The notes under the pieces were generated by a model. That model had not been told where the DNA came from, did not search any database, and saw only the letters and a program-made list of their open reading frames with translations. Shown one piece after another: positions 34,074 through 46,820 of a stretch of 64,000 nucleotides of DNA. Source of the stretch: Campanula takesimana (Eukaryota; Streptophyta; Magnoliopsida; Asterales; Campanulaceae); NCBI GenBank assembly GCA_026119855.1, contig JAOWBW010000380.1, positions 620,001 through 684,000 of the forward strand, written 5' to 3'. The translations under genes were made by a program, and so were the position numbers. The first letter of the stretch is position 1, and every line of letters begins with the position of its first letter.

Positions 34074-34327
34074 AATTCATGGAAAAAGCTTGCATTTGGT
34101 GATGCATCACCAACACTACCCTAAAAAATAATTGACTTTTAGATTTATTTTTTCTTAACTAACAGTATTACTAAATAATATTAGTTACTATGTTTTTTTG
34201 AGAAACAATATTAGCTACTATATCAGGTAACTATTATAATTAACTATTATAGTAACTAATACTTATAATTGTACTAAGGCCCCGTTTGGTTGTCAATACT
34301 AATGTCTTGGATGGGATTAATAATACT

Positions 34328-34709
34328 AAGAGATCCACAATGGGAGCTTTTTGAGAGCTTTTTGTTTTAATGAAAAAGCTCTCTAGAGCTTTTTACCATT
34401 GTTGAAAAAGCTACAAGAGCTCCTTACTAAAGAGCAACTCTTTGTAGAAAGAGCTCTTTGTAGGAGCTTTTTAATTAATTTTTTTTTTACCTATTCTCCT
34501 ATTCTCCATGTTGATCATTTAATATAAACCAATACTTTATATTTATTTTATTTTTAGTGTTGGATGTAGGGGCCACAAAAAAGTTGATGAAAAAGCTATA
34601 CCATTGTAGAACTTGCTTTGAGTTTTTATTTGTTGACTAGAAGTAGATGTGGCATATTGGGATCATAAAAAAGCTCCTTAAAAGAGTTCTACCATTGTGG
34701 ATGCTCTAA
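34328..34709. mobile_element. MITE, ACAATGGGAGCT family, copy 3
   Basis: Ends AGATCCACAATGGGAGCTTT and ACCATTGTGGATGCTCT are inverted. The interior has repeated AAAAGCTC and ACCATTGT phrases shared with 10708 and 12500. It is the most complete copy. Confidence 0.7.
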
Positions 34710-35381
34710 TGTCCGTTAAGAGGGTGTTTGGTAGGAAATTAATGCATTGGATAATTAAGACATGTAATCAGGATTAAGCCCATAATACCCTCCATAATTA
34801 TGCCTATTAAAATGTGGTATTATTATGATTGGTGCAAGGATCGTGGGGGAAAAAATTAATATGCCAAAAAAATATTAACTATTCTTAAAACATACAATTA
34901 ATTCATGTGAAAAAGTCTCATATACCCCTAGAATTATCTAATTACCTAGGTAATAAAATGCTTGTGCAAGAGATAATTCACTATCATTAATAAGAGTATA
35001 ATTGGTATACAACAATAAAAGAGCCTTGAAATTAGTAAACGACAAGTAATTTGAGACAAAAATCAACTAACGACATCTATTTTGAGACAGAGTGAGTACT
35101 ATTAATACTATTAGATTATCAGAATAGTTACTATATAAGTTAACCATTATTATTAATAATATCATTTAATCATAATAGTTACAATAGGCAATGCTAAAAC
35201 ACAAAAGAAGTTAACAAAAAGATAGATATAAAATGACGTATTGATTTTTTATTAGTTGCATCGATTGTGGACCCGCCACACTCTAATTAAAAAGACCAAC
35301 AAAATATTTGTGGAAATTTTTTTGTGACTCTATTACGCCGCATTACAATATATAAATTGTATTAGTTAATCATAATAATTA

Positions 35382-35654
35382 CTACCTCCGTCCCAAAGTA
35401 AAAGTCATACCTCTCAAATGCACGGAGATTAAGAAATGATGGAATTGATTTAAGTGTTGTGAGTGTAAAAGTAAAGTAAGATAGAGAATGAGTGAGAATG
35501 AATAGTAAGTTGATTGGTGTTGTGAGTATAAAAGTAAAGTATAAGAGAGAATGAGTGGGATGAATAGTAAAGATTCCTTGCCATTTTAGGAATGAGACTC
35601 TTACTCTTGGAACGTACCAAAGAAAGTAGGACTCTTACTCTGGGACGGAGGGAG
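35382..35654. mobile_element. Stowaway-type MITE
   Basis: CTACCTCCGTCCCAAAGTAA at the left, TTACTCTGGGACGGAGGGAG at the right, TA flanks, about 273 bp. Confidence 0.85.
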
Positions 35655-35686
35655 TACTATATAGTTGACTATTACTATCAATAGTA

Positions 35687-35912
35687 CTCACTCTGTCCCG
35701 ATTTAAGGTTCTTACTTTCTTTTTTAGTCTGTCCTAAATTAAGGTTCTTACTTTACTTTATTACTTAAAATGGAAATGAGACCCACTTGTCATTCTCATA
35801 ACAAAAACTCCCTACCCACTTTCTCTCTCTTACTTTACTTTCCACACTCACAACATTTACTTTTTTTTAATCTCCGTGTCAAACTAGAAACCTTATAGTG
35901 GGACGGAGGGAG
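35687..35912. mobile_element. Stowaway-type MITE
   Basis: CTCACTCTGTCCCGATTTAA at the left, GTGGGACGGAGGGAG at the right, TA flanks, about 226 bp. Its right half is the same sequence as the fragment joined to the retroelement at 49181. Confidence 0.85.
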
Positions 35913-36382
35913 TATTAGTTAATCATAATAGTTATTATAAATGTTAATAATTACTATAAATATTAGTTAATTGTAATAACTATTATAAAGGGTAATTATT
36001 ATTATTAATAATATTAGTTAAGATGATGGTAATTATATTAGTTGACTAATAACTAGAAAAATTATTTTTTTAAGACATAGTAAAGTTATATAATAAAAAA
36101 TCATTTATTTTCAAAGAGAATAGATAATATTATTAATTCAATAAATTATAAAATTAAAGTTTAATTCATAACAATAATAATTCATCGTTATTATTCAAAT
36201 TTCAACTGTAATAATAAAAACAAATTATGTACCTAGTAAAATTTAACAAAATTCTCCTAATTTTGTAAGTTTAAACGTTTTGATTTGTAAATAATATATA
36301 TTTATATTACAAAAAATATGTTACTTTATAAAATAAAAATATAAAGAAGTAAAAAATATATATAAAAAATGGCAAATAGTGT

Positions 36383-36411
36383 CCCGTACATAGCACGGGT
36401 TATCCATCAGT
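36383..36411 (+). mobile_element. Possible Helitron-like 3' terminus
   Basis: CCCGT...ACGGG hairpin (36383-36399), then TTATCCA and TCAG followed by T. TCAG departs from CTRR. A similar end (complement of CTAGTGGGTAACCCGTA) lies at 26008-26024 on the minus strand. Confidence 0.35.
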
Positions 36412-36619
36412 TTTTAAGAAAGTTGTAGCTTATGTAAATTTACCCTTAATAAGTGCACCATATAATATCATGTTTTTAATTGTAAATTTGAAAACAATGG
36501 TTGGAAATGGAAAATTTACCTTTAATAAATGCACCATATAATTTATTTTAGCGTCAGGGATATTATTTCAAATTGCGTTTTTATGATACAATTTTACAAG
36601 ATCTAACTACATAAAACCT

Positions 36620-36705
36620 ATGAGAGTTAGCTCTGTTGGCACCCTCCCATTTCCATAGTGAGTGGTGAGGATCAAACCCCCTACCGCATGTAGTTGAAAA
36701 AGTTG
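36620..36705 (+). mobile_element. Possible second SINE fragment
   Basis: GTTAGCTCTGTTGG resembles box A and GAGGATCAAACCC, about 45 bp on, weakly resembles box B. No A-tail or flanking repeats were found. Confidence 0.3.
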
Positions 36706-36813
36706 TAGTCGTGGAAAAAAAAAGACTACATATGATTTAGTAGAAAAAAATCAACTCATTTTAATAAATTTATTTAGGTAATGCATTTTATTTTTTTCTA
36801 ATAATAAATAATA

Positions 36814-37073
36814 CTCTATCTGTCCCTAAATGAGTGTCAATTTTCAAGAAATCTTTGTCCCAAAATGAGTGTCTTTTTTTAGCATAACTTTGTCCCTAAA
36901 TGTTTTTTTTTTCGATTTTTTTTTCAGCGGTCTCTTTATACGTGCAAAACTAAATGTTTAGAAGGAAGATTACAAGATTATATATGAATCTTTGCCACCA
37001 AAGTGTACAAAAAGTGACATTTTCAGATGTCCCTTAAAATGAAATTTGGACACTCATTTAGGGACAGAGGTAG
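36814..37073. mobile_element. Stowaway-type MITE
   Basis: CTCTATCTGTCCCTAAATGA at the left and TCATTTAGGGACAGAGGTAG at the right, TA flanks, about 260 bp. Confidence 0.8.
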
Positions 37074-37273
37074 TATAACATTTAAGTTTCCAATATCAAA
37101 TTACATTCATACAAAAAAAATGATAAAGTTGGAACATTTACAATAATAAAAATAAATCTTAACAAAATAGTGCATCACACGGCTAGTTTCATGGTAAAAG
37201 AAATTCAAAATAAGTGTCTGTGTGCTTTTCCCTTTTCTTTTTGGTTCGTCTGACTTGGTATAAAAAATTACAG

Positions 37274-37624
37274 ATCCAAAGGCAGAGTCAAGGGAGGGCT
37301 TCGCCATTGGACAGTTTTTAGTTCCGACCGGCCAGTTTTATGTTCCAAGGGATGAAAATTTTTCTGCAATAAAAGATGAAACCTTTCACGCAAGAACATT
37401 GTACTCGGTGGCTCATGGTGTCGTTCCGGCGCTCAAAGCTGTCTTCACCACCGACTTTCACCGTGGATTTCCATACTTCACTGAAATTGACATGTTATAT
37501 AATGAAGGAATACATGTGCCACCACTGAAAGAAGGTCTTCTAACAGTTCTACCTCGACTCATTAAGACTGCGGATGATGCTATGAACCATCTTCTCAAGT
37601 TTGAGACCCCCGAAACCATTGACC
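37274..37624 (+). CDS. Lipoxygenase exon 4
   Basis: Acceptor CAG at 37271-37273; phase 1 gives Asp, then PKAESREGF, FYVPRDENFSAIK, LYSVAHGVVPALKAVF, GFPYFTEIDMLYNEGIHVPP, LPRLIKTADDAMNHLLKFET. These are conserved segments before the catalytic centre. Donor GT at 37625, phase 1. The next exon, which should continue with an aromatic-rich DRF.W-type segment, is not found. Confidence 0.9.
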
Positions 37625-37683
37625 GTAAACCTTTCTTTCTTCATTATAATTTTCAAACTTTTTTTCCTTAATTATCATTCGTT

Positions 37684-38225
37684 CGAAACGCCGGAGCAAA
37701 CTCTAGCAATTCTGTGAACTTCTCACAATACTCGTCCACGGTCATCCTTCCTTGGGTTAGAGTCATGAACTCTGCCACCTTAGCGTTTCGAACGCTCATT
37801 GAATAATACTTTGCATAGAAAATGCGCTTGAATCCATCCCAAGTAAGCGCAGCATCACCACGAGCCGTAGCCGCTCTCTTTTCTCCTTCCCACCATTTCA
37901 GGGCTTGTCCCTTAAGCATGAATGTGGCAAACACCACCTTTCTTTCTGGAGTACAGTCCAGAGTTTCGAAAACTTTCTCCATGTCTTTCACCCAGTCTTC
38001 TGGTTTCTCACTCTTAGAGCCCGAAAATGACTCCGGATTCCATTTCTGAATGAGTTCCAGCGGATCCCTCATAGGAACTTGTGGGTTCTGCTGTGGTTGA
38101 GTTAGTGCCGTCATAACTTGCCCGATGCCGGCCACGGTTTGATTCAAAGTTCTAAACAAATTTGCCATATCAGGGTCAACTCGTCCCTCGGCGTTAGCGT
38201 TTCGTCCGGATCCTCTTCCAGCCAT
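37684..38225 (-). pseudogene. Chromovirus gag, truncated second copy
   Basis: Begins MAGRGSGRNANAEGRVDPD and matches the gag at 46256 almost exactly through the retrotransposon gag domain (WVKDMEKVFETLDC, LKGQALKWWEGEKRA). After FAPAF, residue 180, the sequence departs from gag and becomes lipoxygenase intron. The codon that is a stop in the other copy is Trp here. Confidence 0.88.
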
Positions 38226-38788
38226 CTGAACAAGGTTATTCTTAAGTTAATATCGTAGGGGAGAACGCATTATTTACATTACACATGCATGGCTACTATG
38301 TCTAAATACTATCATACATAGGGCCGTCCCCCAAAAGATAAAGTTTCCATATTAATTCTAGTTCTAGCCATTTACTAGGCTACATTCATTCATTAGAGGT
38401 CAATTCACTAGACCCATTACTATACGCAATTGGCCATCAAATCATGCTAATTACTTCTACAGTTAACTACTACTATGAAGTCATTCACAGTTTTGTTTCA
38501 GTCATTCTACTAGACCAAAACTATTTCCACTTGGCCGTTTTTCATTAGCCATACTTTCTAATTAAGGTCTTTTCTCGACCTACCCTTCTTGTTCTACTAG
38601 ATCACATTCCATAATTAGACATAACGGATAACAAATGTCAATTACTAATAAATAACTTCAATACTTTCATTAATGAAACTTCCAACATCCAATAATTAAG
38701 AAAGAAAGAATTCCAACTAAACTTCTTACTATAACTACTTACTAATACTATGAAAAAAATGAAAGAATATCTAACTTCTACTCTTTCT

Positions 38789-39328
38789 TCAAAGGTTCGC
38801 ATTCTTCCTTGGTCTTCCCCTTGGTCTTCCACTAGGGACCTTGGGTGCCTTCTTCGAACCTCTTGGCCTCCCTCTAGGCCTACGAACCGGTACTTCCACT
38901 ATCTCTTCATCATCTTCCACAAGAATTGGGGTAGATTCATTGCCCTCTACATTAGCCTCCATTTCCTTGACTATTACATGTTCCTCAATTAGATTTCCTG
39001 CCCTCTTTCTACTCTCTTCCATCAAAGTTGCTGCCATTTGTGGGTCTACTTCCTTCAATGCAAAGTAGTAGCTTCGCACATCGTCACATAATATATCAGT
39101 CCACTCTCTAAATCCCATTAGTTCTTCCTTTCTTTCCATTAATTCTTTGTTAGTGTCTCTTAGTGCTTTTTCTGCAAGCAGCCACTTGTTCAAAGTAATC
39201 CTTCCCTTAGCTTGTTCCTTCTTCAGAGTCTTATTCAACTTCCTTATCCGAAGAGAGTACCTCTTAACCACTTTGGTCACGTTCTTTCCTAGCGAGTTCA
39301 TCTTCAAGTTCATCTCAACTCCGTTCAT
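38789..39328 (-). CDS. Extra ORF upstream of gag with AT-hooks (copy A)
   Basis: 179 codons, intact, same protein as 46821-47360. The N-terminal half is Lys/Arg/Leu/Glu-rich and probably helical or coiled-coil (residues 20-75), the middle has REWTDILCDDVRSYYFALKE, then an acidic stretch (EDDEEIVE), then two AT-hook cores, PRGRPRGSKK and RPRGRPRK, at the C-terminus. It lies between the primer site and gag, on the gag strand. AT-hooks bind the minor groove of AT-rich DNA; a role in chromatin targeting is inference. I do not recognise a named family. Confidence 0.7.
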   Translation of the reverse strand: MNGVEMNLKMNSLGKNVTKVVKRYSLRIRKLNKTLKKEQAKGRITLNKWLLAEKALRDTNKELMERKEELMGFREWTDILCDDVRSYYFALKEVDPQMAATLMEESRKRAGNLIEEHVIVKEMEANVEGNESTPILVEDDEEIVEVPVRRPRGRPRGSKKAPKVPSGRPRGRPRKNANL

Positions 39329-39675
39329 GACCTACAACCATGACATTACCACAATTAGTGACCATAATCTTAATGATATAATGATTACCAAAATATCTTT
39401 TAAACACCAACAAAATGCATCAATGTAATACTCAAGGTTCACTCCTAAGTATTTCTTTGGACTCCTAAATTGATCTCAGATTATTTCCCAAAATAGAAGG
39501 TTCCCAATTTAGAACGTTTCCCAAAATGGAAAGTTTCCTAAAATAGGAAGTTTCGTAAAATAGAAGGTTTCCTAAAATAGAAAGTTCCACCTCAAGCAAT
39601 CATAGTACTCCTAGAATGCTCAATCAAGCCTATTCAATATCAGAGTTTCCCTATCCCTTAAGTTCTAAAACCTTA

Positions 39676-39687
39676 GCTCTGATACCA
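39676..39687 (-). other. Chromovirus primer-binding site (copy A)
   Basis: Minus strand TGGTATCAGAGC, complementary to the 3' end of initiator tRNA-Met, two bases from the LTR. Confidence 0.88.
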
Positions 39688-39689
39688 AC

Positions 39690-41726
39690 TGTAACGACCC
39701 GAATTTTCATAAAGTAAATAAATCCATAAAACGTGGAAATACTAACATTTGTCTTACAAAATCCAACTTAAATAGCCCAACGGCTAGTCTCCAATCATCA
39801 ATTCAATAGTAAATGCGGAAGCGAAATTAAATACTAAGTCTTCAAGCCAGTATGACCACTAGCTAAACAAAATAAACCATAAGGTCTTAATATAACTGAC
39901 ACGGACAGCTTCATCTAGCGATCCGTCTACTTCTTTAAGTCGTTACCTGAAAAAGATTATTAGAGAAAGGGTGAGCGAACAATGCTCAGTAAGTTCATAC
40001 GGACTTCTCCGATAGCTAAGGAGAAGTGACCGAAAGAACGGACTCAATTGATAATTCCAAAGATCAGATATCAGTTCAAATACTAACTGCATATAACGAA
40101 TACAGTTAACTACTCAAAGATTAGCGGTCCTATTTCCATTCCGTCAATTCCAAGTTCCAAACACCTTTTCAGGGTGTCACACCTTTTCAGTGTGTTAAGT
40201 GAATAAGAGACCTTACACCTTTTCAGGGTGCTCCCTTATTTAGAGTTATCATGATAATCTAGAGTTCCACAAAGTCTAAGTTACAAGTAGTTAACTAGAC
40301 TTATTTCCATTAGCCCGTTTCCTAGGACCGTTTCCACATTAGTCTTTTTCAGGGACTATACAGCTACACCTGTTGCAATTAGATATAGCATACTTTCCAA
40401 AATAGTGTTCCCTAAACGAGAGCACATGCAAATTCAAATGTTCTAAGATTCCCTACGACCAAAACACGTCATAGGTAAGATATACAAAAGACGTTCATCA
40501 ACGTAGAGTTCAAGCGCTATGGACCATATAGCATTCATGAAAGAATTATAGAGTTCCAATGAATAAAGAATTCAAGATACTTAGGAACGTAATCCCTTAC
40601 CTTGCTAGCGTTGACTTCTAGCGGGTTCTTGCGTACAATCTACAATCACGCAAAGATACTACCTTTAGGACAGAACAATATTTATCCCCATCCCCAAATT
40701 ACTTTTCTAACTTTAACCTTTTGAGTTTCTTTCTTAAACCCCTTCTTAAGGTTCTTACTTAAAAGTCTACTTTCAATCCATGTGTCTTAAGTTGACTTTA
40801 TTTTACGAAAACACTATTCACAGCGTTGACTTTTACTATTCCCAGCATTGACTTTCTATTCCAGCATTGACTTTTTATTCCCAGCATTGACTTTCTATTC
40901 CAGCATTGACTTTTTATTCCCAGCATTGACTTTTTATTCCCAGCATTGACTTTCTATTCCCAGTTGACTTTTCACACACTGAAAACACCTTAAACACACA
41001 CACACAAAACCCTAACTCCCAAACCCTAATTTAGACACACACACACAATACACACACCCACACGACACACACATACCCTGCACACACGCGCACGAACACA
41101 CACACCCTGCACACACACGCACAAGCACACACGCACACACACACCAACTGCCGCCGCCGCCGCCGCCAGCCGCCGCCGCCAGCCGCCGCCGCCGCCGCCA
41201 GCCGCAGCCGCCGCCGCCGCCTTCGTCGGTGGTGCTTGCATGCATACCAATACCATTCCAACTTTTCCATTAAAGAAGTTTTCAAAGATTAACCATAAAC
41301 CCTAGTTTTCTCAATTTAAGGTTAGGGTTATAAGTTTCGTTTCGTAATTCCTAGGTGATACCCAACCCAAGAATTAAAGTTTAAAAGTACGAGGGAATTA
41401 CCTTTGAAGGGAAAAGGTTGGATCTTCTTCCTCCTTCTCTCTTTTCTTCTCCCTCCTTCTTCTCTCTCTCTCTCGGCCTCTCTCTCTCTCTCCGCCTCCT
41501 TCTCTCTTTTTCTCTAGGGTTTTGATTAACTCAAAGTAATAGGGAGAGTGTTAAAGAGTTGTTTAAATACTTAGGTTTTCTATTCCAAAAAGGTTTTCTA
41601 AAGTTAACTAGATTGGGCCCTTCCTTATTAGCCCAACTCATTAATTAATTAATGAGTCCAATCACAATATTAATATAAAAGCATACTAACAATAATAATA
41701 ATGGGACAAAAAGGCCGGTTATTACA
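39690..41726 (-). repeat. Chromovirus LTR, complete copy
   Basis: 2,037 bp from TGTAACGACCC to GGTTATTACA on the plus strand. Internal features: about seven copies of a 16-20 bp CAGCATTGACTTTYTATTCC unit (40850-40970), ACACCTTTTCAGGGTG repeats near 40150-40230, CA-rich DNA at 40995-41145 and a (GCC)n tract at 41150-41222. ORFs rich in Gly/Ala/Arg/Cys over the last two are artefacts. Confidence 0.88.
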
Positions 41727-41744
41727 CTCTTCCCTCCTTAAAAG
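41727..41744 (-). other. Chromovirus polypurine tract
   Basis: Minus strand CTTTTAAGGAGGGAAGAG immediately before the 3' LTR. Confidence 0.85.
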
Positions 41745-41771
41745 GGTTTGGTCCTCCAAACTAAACGTACC

Positions 41772-44700
41772 TTAAGCAACGAATAACTCGGGGTATGCTT
41801 CTCGCATCTCACTCTCGAGCTCCCACGTCGCTTCCCTTTCTGAGTGATTGCTCCATTGAACCTTTACGTAAGGAATCACCCTCTTCCTCAGTGTTTGATC
41901 CTTGCGATCCACTATCTTTACCGGTGCTTCGTCATAACTCAGGTCGGCACGCATCCTCAGTTGCTTGTATTCAATTGCATGGCTTGGGTCAGGAATATAC
42001 TTCCTCAACATAGATACATGAAACACGTTGTGAACTCCTGCTAAAACAGGCGGTAAAGCTAACTTGTATGCTACGGTCCCAACTCGTTCTAAGATTTCAA
42101 ATGGTCCCACATATCTCGGACTCAGCTTCCCACGGATTCCGAATCTCATCACTCCCTTGGTTGGCGAAATTTTCAAAAAGACATGGTCGCCCAGTTGGAA
42201 CTCTAAATCGCATCTTCGATGATCAGCATACGATTTCTGTCGGCTTTGCGCGGTTACTAACCATTTTCTAATTTGTAGAACCTTGTCGGCCGTCACTTGT
42301 ACAAGTTCTGGTACGATTATCTTCCTCTCACCAACTTCGTCCCAACACGTTGGTGATCTACACCTTCTCCCATACAGCGCTTCGTACGGTGCCATACCTA
42401 TGCTAGCATGAAAGCTATTATTATAAGCGAATTCTACTAACGGCAAGTGTTCATCCCAAGTTCCTTGCCAATCCAATGACGTAGCTCTTAACATATCCTC
42501 CAGCGTTTGAATAGTTCTTTCTGATTGCCCATCGGTCTGCGGATGGAAGGCTGTACTCATTGTCAACTCGGTACCCAACGCTCTTTGCAGACTCTTCCAG
42601 AATTTCGACGTAAACCTAGCGTCTCTGTCGGACACAATCGAGACTGGTATTCCATGTAATTTCACAATTTCATCTATGTAGAGCTTTGCCAATTTTTCCA
42701 GCGAATCGCTTACCTTTATTGCCAGGAAATGAGCAGATTTGGTGAGTCGGTCAACTATCACCCATATTGCGTTATACCCTTTCAGCGTCCTTGGCAAACC
42801 CACTACTAAATCCATCGCGATATGCTCCCACTTCCATTCGGGAATAGGCAGTGTCTGAAGCAACCCTGCCGGTCTCTGGTGTTCACTTTTCACTTGTTGG
42901 CATACTAAACATCTTGAAACGAACTCAGCTATTTCTCCCTTCATATTGTTCCACCAGAATAGTTCCCTTAGATTCCCATACATCTTCTTGTTTCCAGGGT
43001 GTACAGAAAATCTCGAACAATGGGCTTCTTTCAAAATTTCCTTCTTGATATCCTCATTATTAGGTACACATACTCTAGACTGATACCTCAGAATTCCATC
43101 TTCTCCTACACGAAATTCCTTCGCCTTCCCATTAGCTATACTTTCCAGTACCTTTCTTAATTCTTCGTCTCCTCTTTGAGCTTCTTTAATCCTATCCATA
43201 AGTGTCGGCTGGACGCTCATTTGTGCCAAATACCCCTTAACCTCAACCTCTAGGTTAGTAATCTCCAACCGATCCCAAACATTTTTCTCCTTAGAAATCA
43301 ATGTGGCTAGCGTCCCACGATTCTTCCTACTCAACGCGTCTGCCACCTTATTGGCCTTGCCGGGGTGATATAAGATCGTACAATCATAATCTTTCAGCAA
43401 TTCTAACCATCTCCTCTGTCTCATGTTGAGTTCTTTCTGCGTAAAGATATACTTAAGGCTTTTATGATCAGTGAAAATCTGACATGTAACCCCATACAAG
43501 TAATGTCTCCAAATCTTCAGGGCAAATACCACAGCTGCTAATTCTAAGTCATGTGTAGGGTAATTCTTCTCATGGTCTTTCAACTGCCTGGATGCATAAG
43601 CTATCACCTTATCATTTTGCATTAACACGCAACCTAATCCTTTAAGTGAAGCATCACTATAAACCACAAATCCTTCGGTGCCTGATGGTAGTTCAAGAAC
43701 TGGTGCAGATACCAAACGTCGTTTTAATTCCTCGAAACTTGTCTCACATTCATCAGACCAAACGAACTTGGCTCCTTTCTGCGTCAACTTGGTTAGTGGT
43801 AAGGATAACTTAGAGAACCCTTCCACGAACCTCCTATAATAACCTGCCAGTCCCAAGAAACTCCTTATTTCACTTACTGACGTTGGTCTCTCCCAATTTA
43901 CAATAGCCTATATTTTTGTTGGATCCACAGCAATCCCATCTTTCGACACCACATGCCCTAGGAATGCCACTTCCTCCAACCAAAAATCACATTTCTTAAA
44001 TTTGGCATACAACTTTTGTTCCCGTAGGATTTGTAATACTAACCTCAAATGTTCCTCATGTTCCTCCTTAGTCTTTGAGTACACCAAAATGTCATCGATG
44101 AATACAATCACACACGTATCTAAGAACTCTTGAAATATTCGATTCATCAGTTCCATAAACGCTGCCGGTGCGTTAGTCAATCCAAACGGCATCACCACAA
44201 ATTCATAATGACTATATCTAGTTCTAAAAGCAGTCTTTGCTACATCTTCCTTCTTTACTCTTAGCTGGTGATAACCAGATCTCAAATCTATCTTGGAGAA
44301 GTAACATGCTCCATGAAGTTGATCGAACAAGTCATCAATCCTCGGCAACGGATACTGGTTCCTTACCGTCACACGATTCAATTCCCTATAGTCGATGCAC
44401 AACCTCATCGTCCCATCCTTCTTCTTTACGAATAAGACCGGTGCGCCCCATGGCGAAACACTTGGTCGAATCAATCCTTTGTCCAGCAATTCTTGTAGTT
44501 GCTCCTTCAATTCCTTTAGTTCTAGGGGAGCCATTCTATACGGTGCCCTCGATATTGGTGTAGTTTCTGGTACCAAATCGATGGAAAACTCAACTTCTCT
44601 CTCAGGTGGTACCCCAGGTAAATCTTCTGGAAATACATCCTTGAAATCTTTGATCACTGAGAGTGATTCTATAGTTACCTCTCTGGCATCAGTGGTACTC

Positions 44701-46256
44701 ACGTACGCCAGAAATCCTCCACATCCCTTCCTTAGCATCCTACGCGCCTTCATAACCGAAATGATGTTCGATGGAGCCTTAGGTCTCGTACCTTTAAAGC
44801 AACACTCTTCTCCAGAAGGTAGCATGAACTTAACCTCTTTTCTAAATCAATCTATATGAGCATGATAGGCTGCTAACCAATCCATCCCTAAGATCACATC
44901 AAACTCATCCATCTTCAAACTAATAAGGTCGTCTTCGAATTTCCTACCGTTCAATTCTACAGGGCATCCCTTATATACTGAAGTAATAGAAATCGAGTCT
45001 TTAGTCAACGTATCTACTACTAACGAATGCTCTAGTACTTCAGGGATCAATTTCAGTTTATTTGCTAGATGAGTGCTTATCACAGAATGAGTATCACCAG
45101 AATCAATCAATGCACGAACATTACGAGAGTAGAGTTGTATCGTACCTGCCACGAGATCATTAGTGGCGCGTGCATCCGTAACTGTCATAGTGAAGACACG
45201 TCCATTTCCTCCACCTTTTCCTTTATTGTCTTCCCTTACTCCTTTGGCCTTATTGTCCCTCCTTGGTTCCGGGCACTTCCAATGGGGATGTCCCATCTTG
45301 TCACAATTGTAGCATTTCTTCTCCTTGTACCAGCACCCTTCAGTCTTATGCCTCCCGTCACATACTTGGCATTTCACGTCTGAGCCTTGCCCTTTGGCAT
45401 CTTCTCTTTTTCCATCTCTACGGCTTCCTTGACCTTTATTAGGGTACTTGTTATCCATACCATCTTTCTCACGATCATCACTCGTCTTGCGCTTGTTATC
45501 CTCATTCTTATTCCAACTTCCTTTGGTAGGTTCCTTTTCAGCCATCTTCTTCCTCTCATCCTTCTTGTTCCGATAATTGTCCGCTTCAGTTTCCACGATC
45601 TTAGCTCGGTCCAACACTTGATCATACGTTGGCAACATCAGTGGGGTAATTCTGTAGCGGATTCGGTCACTCAGACCAAGTTCGAACTTCCGGGCCTTTT
45701 GCTCATCATTATCGAAGAACGCCGGAGCAAACTCTAGCAATTCTGTGAACTTCTCACAATACTCGTCCACGGTCATCCTTCCTTGGGTTAGAGTCATGAA
45801 CTCTGCCACCTTAGCGTTTCGAACGCTCATTGAATAATACTTTGCATAGAAAATGCGCTTGAATCCATCCCAAGTAAGCGCAGCATCACCACGAGCCGTA
45901 GCCGCTCTCTTTTCTCCTTCCCACCATTTCAGGGCTTGTCCCTTAAGCATGAATGTGGCAAACACCACCTTTCTTTCTGGAGTACAGTCCAGAGTTTCGA
46001 AAACTTTCTCCATGTCTTTCACCCAGTCTTCTGGTTTCTCACTCTTAGAGCCCGAAAATGACTCCGGATTCTATTTCTGAATGAGTTCCAGCGGATCCCT
46101 CATAGGAACTTGTGGGTTCTGCTGTGGTTGAGTTAGTGCCGTCATAACTTGCCCGATGCCGGCCACGGTTTGATTCAAAGTTCTAAACAAATTTGCCATA
46201 TCAGGGTCAACTCGTCCCTCGGCGTTAGCGTTTCGTCCGGATCCTCTTCCAGCCAT
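41772..46256 (-). pseudogene. Chromovirus gag-pol polyprotein with three nonsense codons
   Basis: One frame of 1,495 codons: gag domain (residues ~75-190), CCHC knuckle CYNCDKMGHPHWKC (~315), aspartic protease ALIDSGDTHSVIS (~383, with Asp where Ala is usual after DSG), reverse transcriptase with FIDDIL (~720), RNase H (YSDAS, ~867), integrase HHCC (HPGNKKM, CLVCQQVK) and core (VSDRDARF, TDGQSERTIQ), and a C-terminal chromodomain (VQWSNHSEREATWE). The order RT-RNase H-integrase-chromodomain marks a chromovirus, probably Tekay/Del. Stops interrupt it at 46071-46073 (TAG; Trp in copy A), 44847-44849 (TGA) and 43908-43910 (TAG). No frameshift was found. Not translatable as one protein. Confidence 0.92.
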
Positions 46257-46820
46257 CTGAACAAGGTTATTCTTAAGTTAATATCGTAGGGGAGAACGCA
46301 TTATTTACATTACACATGCATGGCTACTATGTCTAAATACTATCATACATAGGGCCGTCCCCCAAAAGATAAAGTTTCCATATTAATTCTAGTTCTAGCC
46401 ATTTACTAGGCTACATTCATTCATTAGAGGTCAATTCACTAGACCCATTACTATACGCAATTGGCCATCAAATCATGCTAATTACTTCTACAGTTAACTA
46501 CTACTATGAAGTCATTCACAGTTTTGTTTCAGTCATTCTACTAGACCAAAACTATTTCCACTTGGCCGTTTTTCATTAGCCATACTTTCTAATTAAGGTC
46601 TTTTCTCGACCTACCCTTCTTGTTCTACTAGATCACATTCCATAATTAGACATAACGGATAACAAATGTCAATTACTAATAAATAACTTCAATACTTTCA
46701 TTAAATGAAACTTCCAACATCCAATAATTAAGAAAGAAAGAATTCCAACTAAACTTCTTACTATAACTACTTACTAATACTATGAAAAAAATGAAAGAAT
46801 ATCTAACTTCTACTCTTTCT

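Larger units (their letters stand above)
31866..37273 (+). other. Lipoxygenase intron 3 with many insertions
   Basis: 5.4 kb, GT...AG. It holds a hairpin-repeat end (32409-32500), two GATACA-array MITEs (32930-33802), microsatellites, a SINE (33915-34060), three complete Stowaway MITEs, a Helitron-like end (36383) and a possible second SINE (36620-36700). No supported gene. Confidence 0.75.

Noticed and set aside
33644..34102. 152-codon ORF with a Thr-His run
   Set aside because: Produced by translating a (CA)n microsatellite; spans a MITE and the SINE.
41012..41285. Overlapping minus-strand ORFs rich in Gly/Ala/Arg/Val/Cys
   Set aside because: Artefacts of CA-rich and (GCC)n tracts inside the chromovirus LTR.
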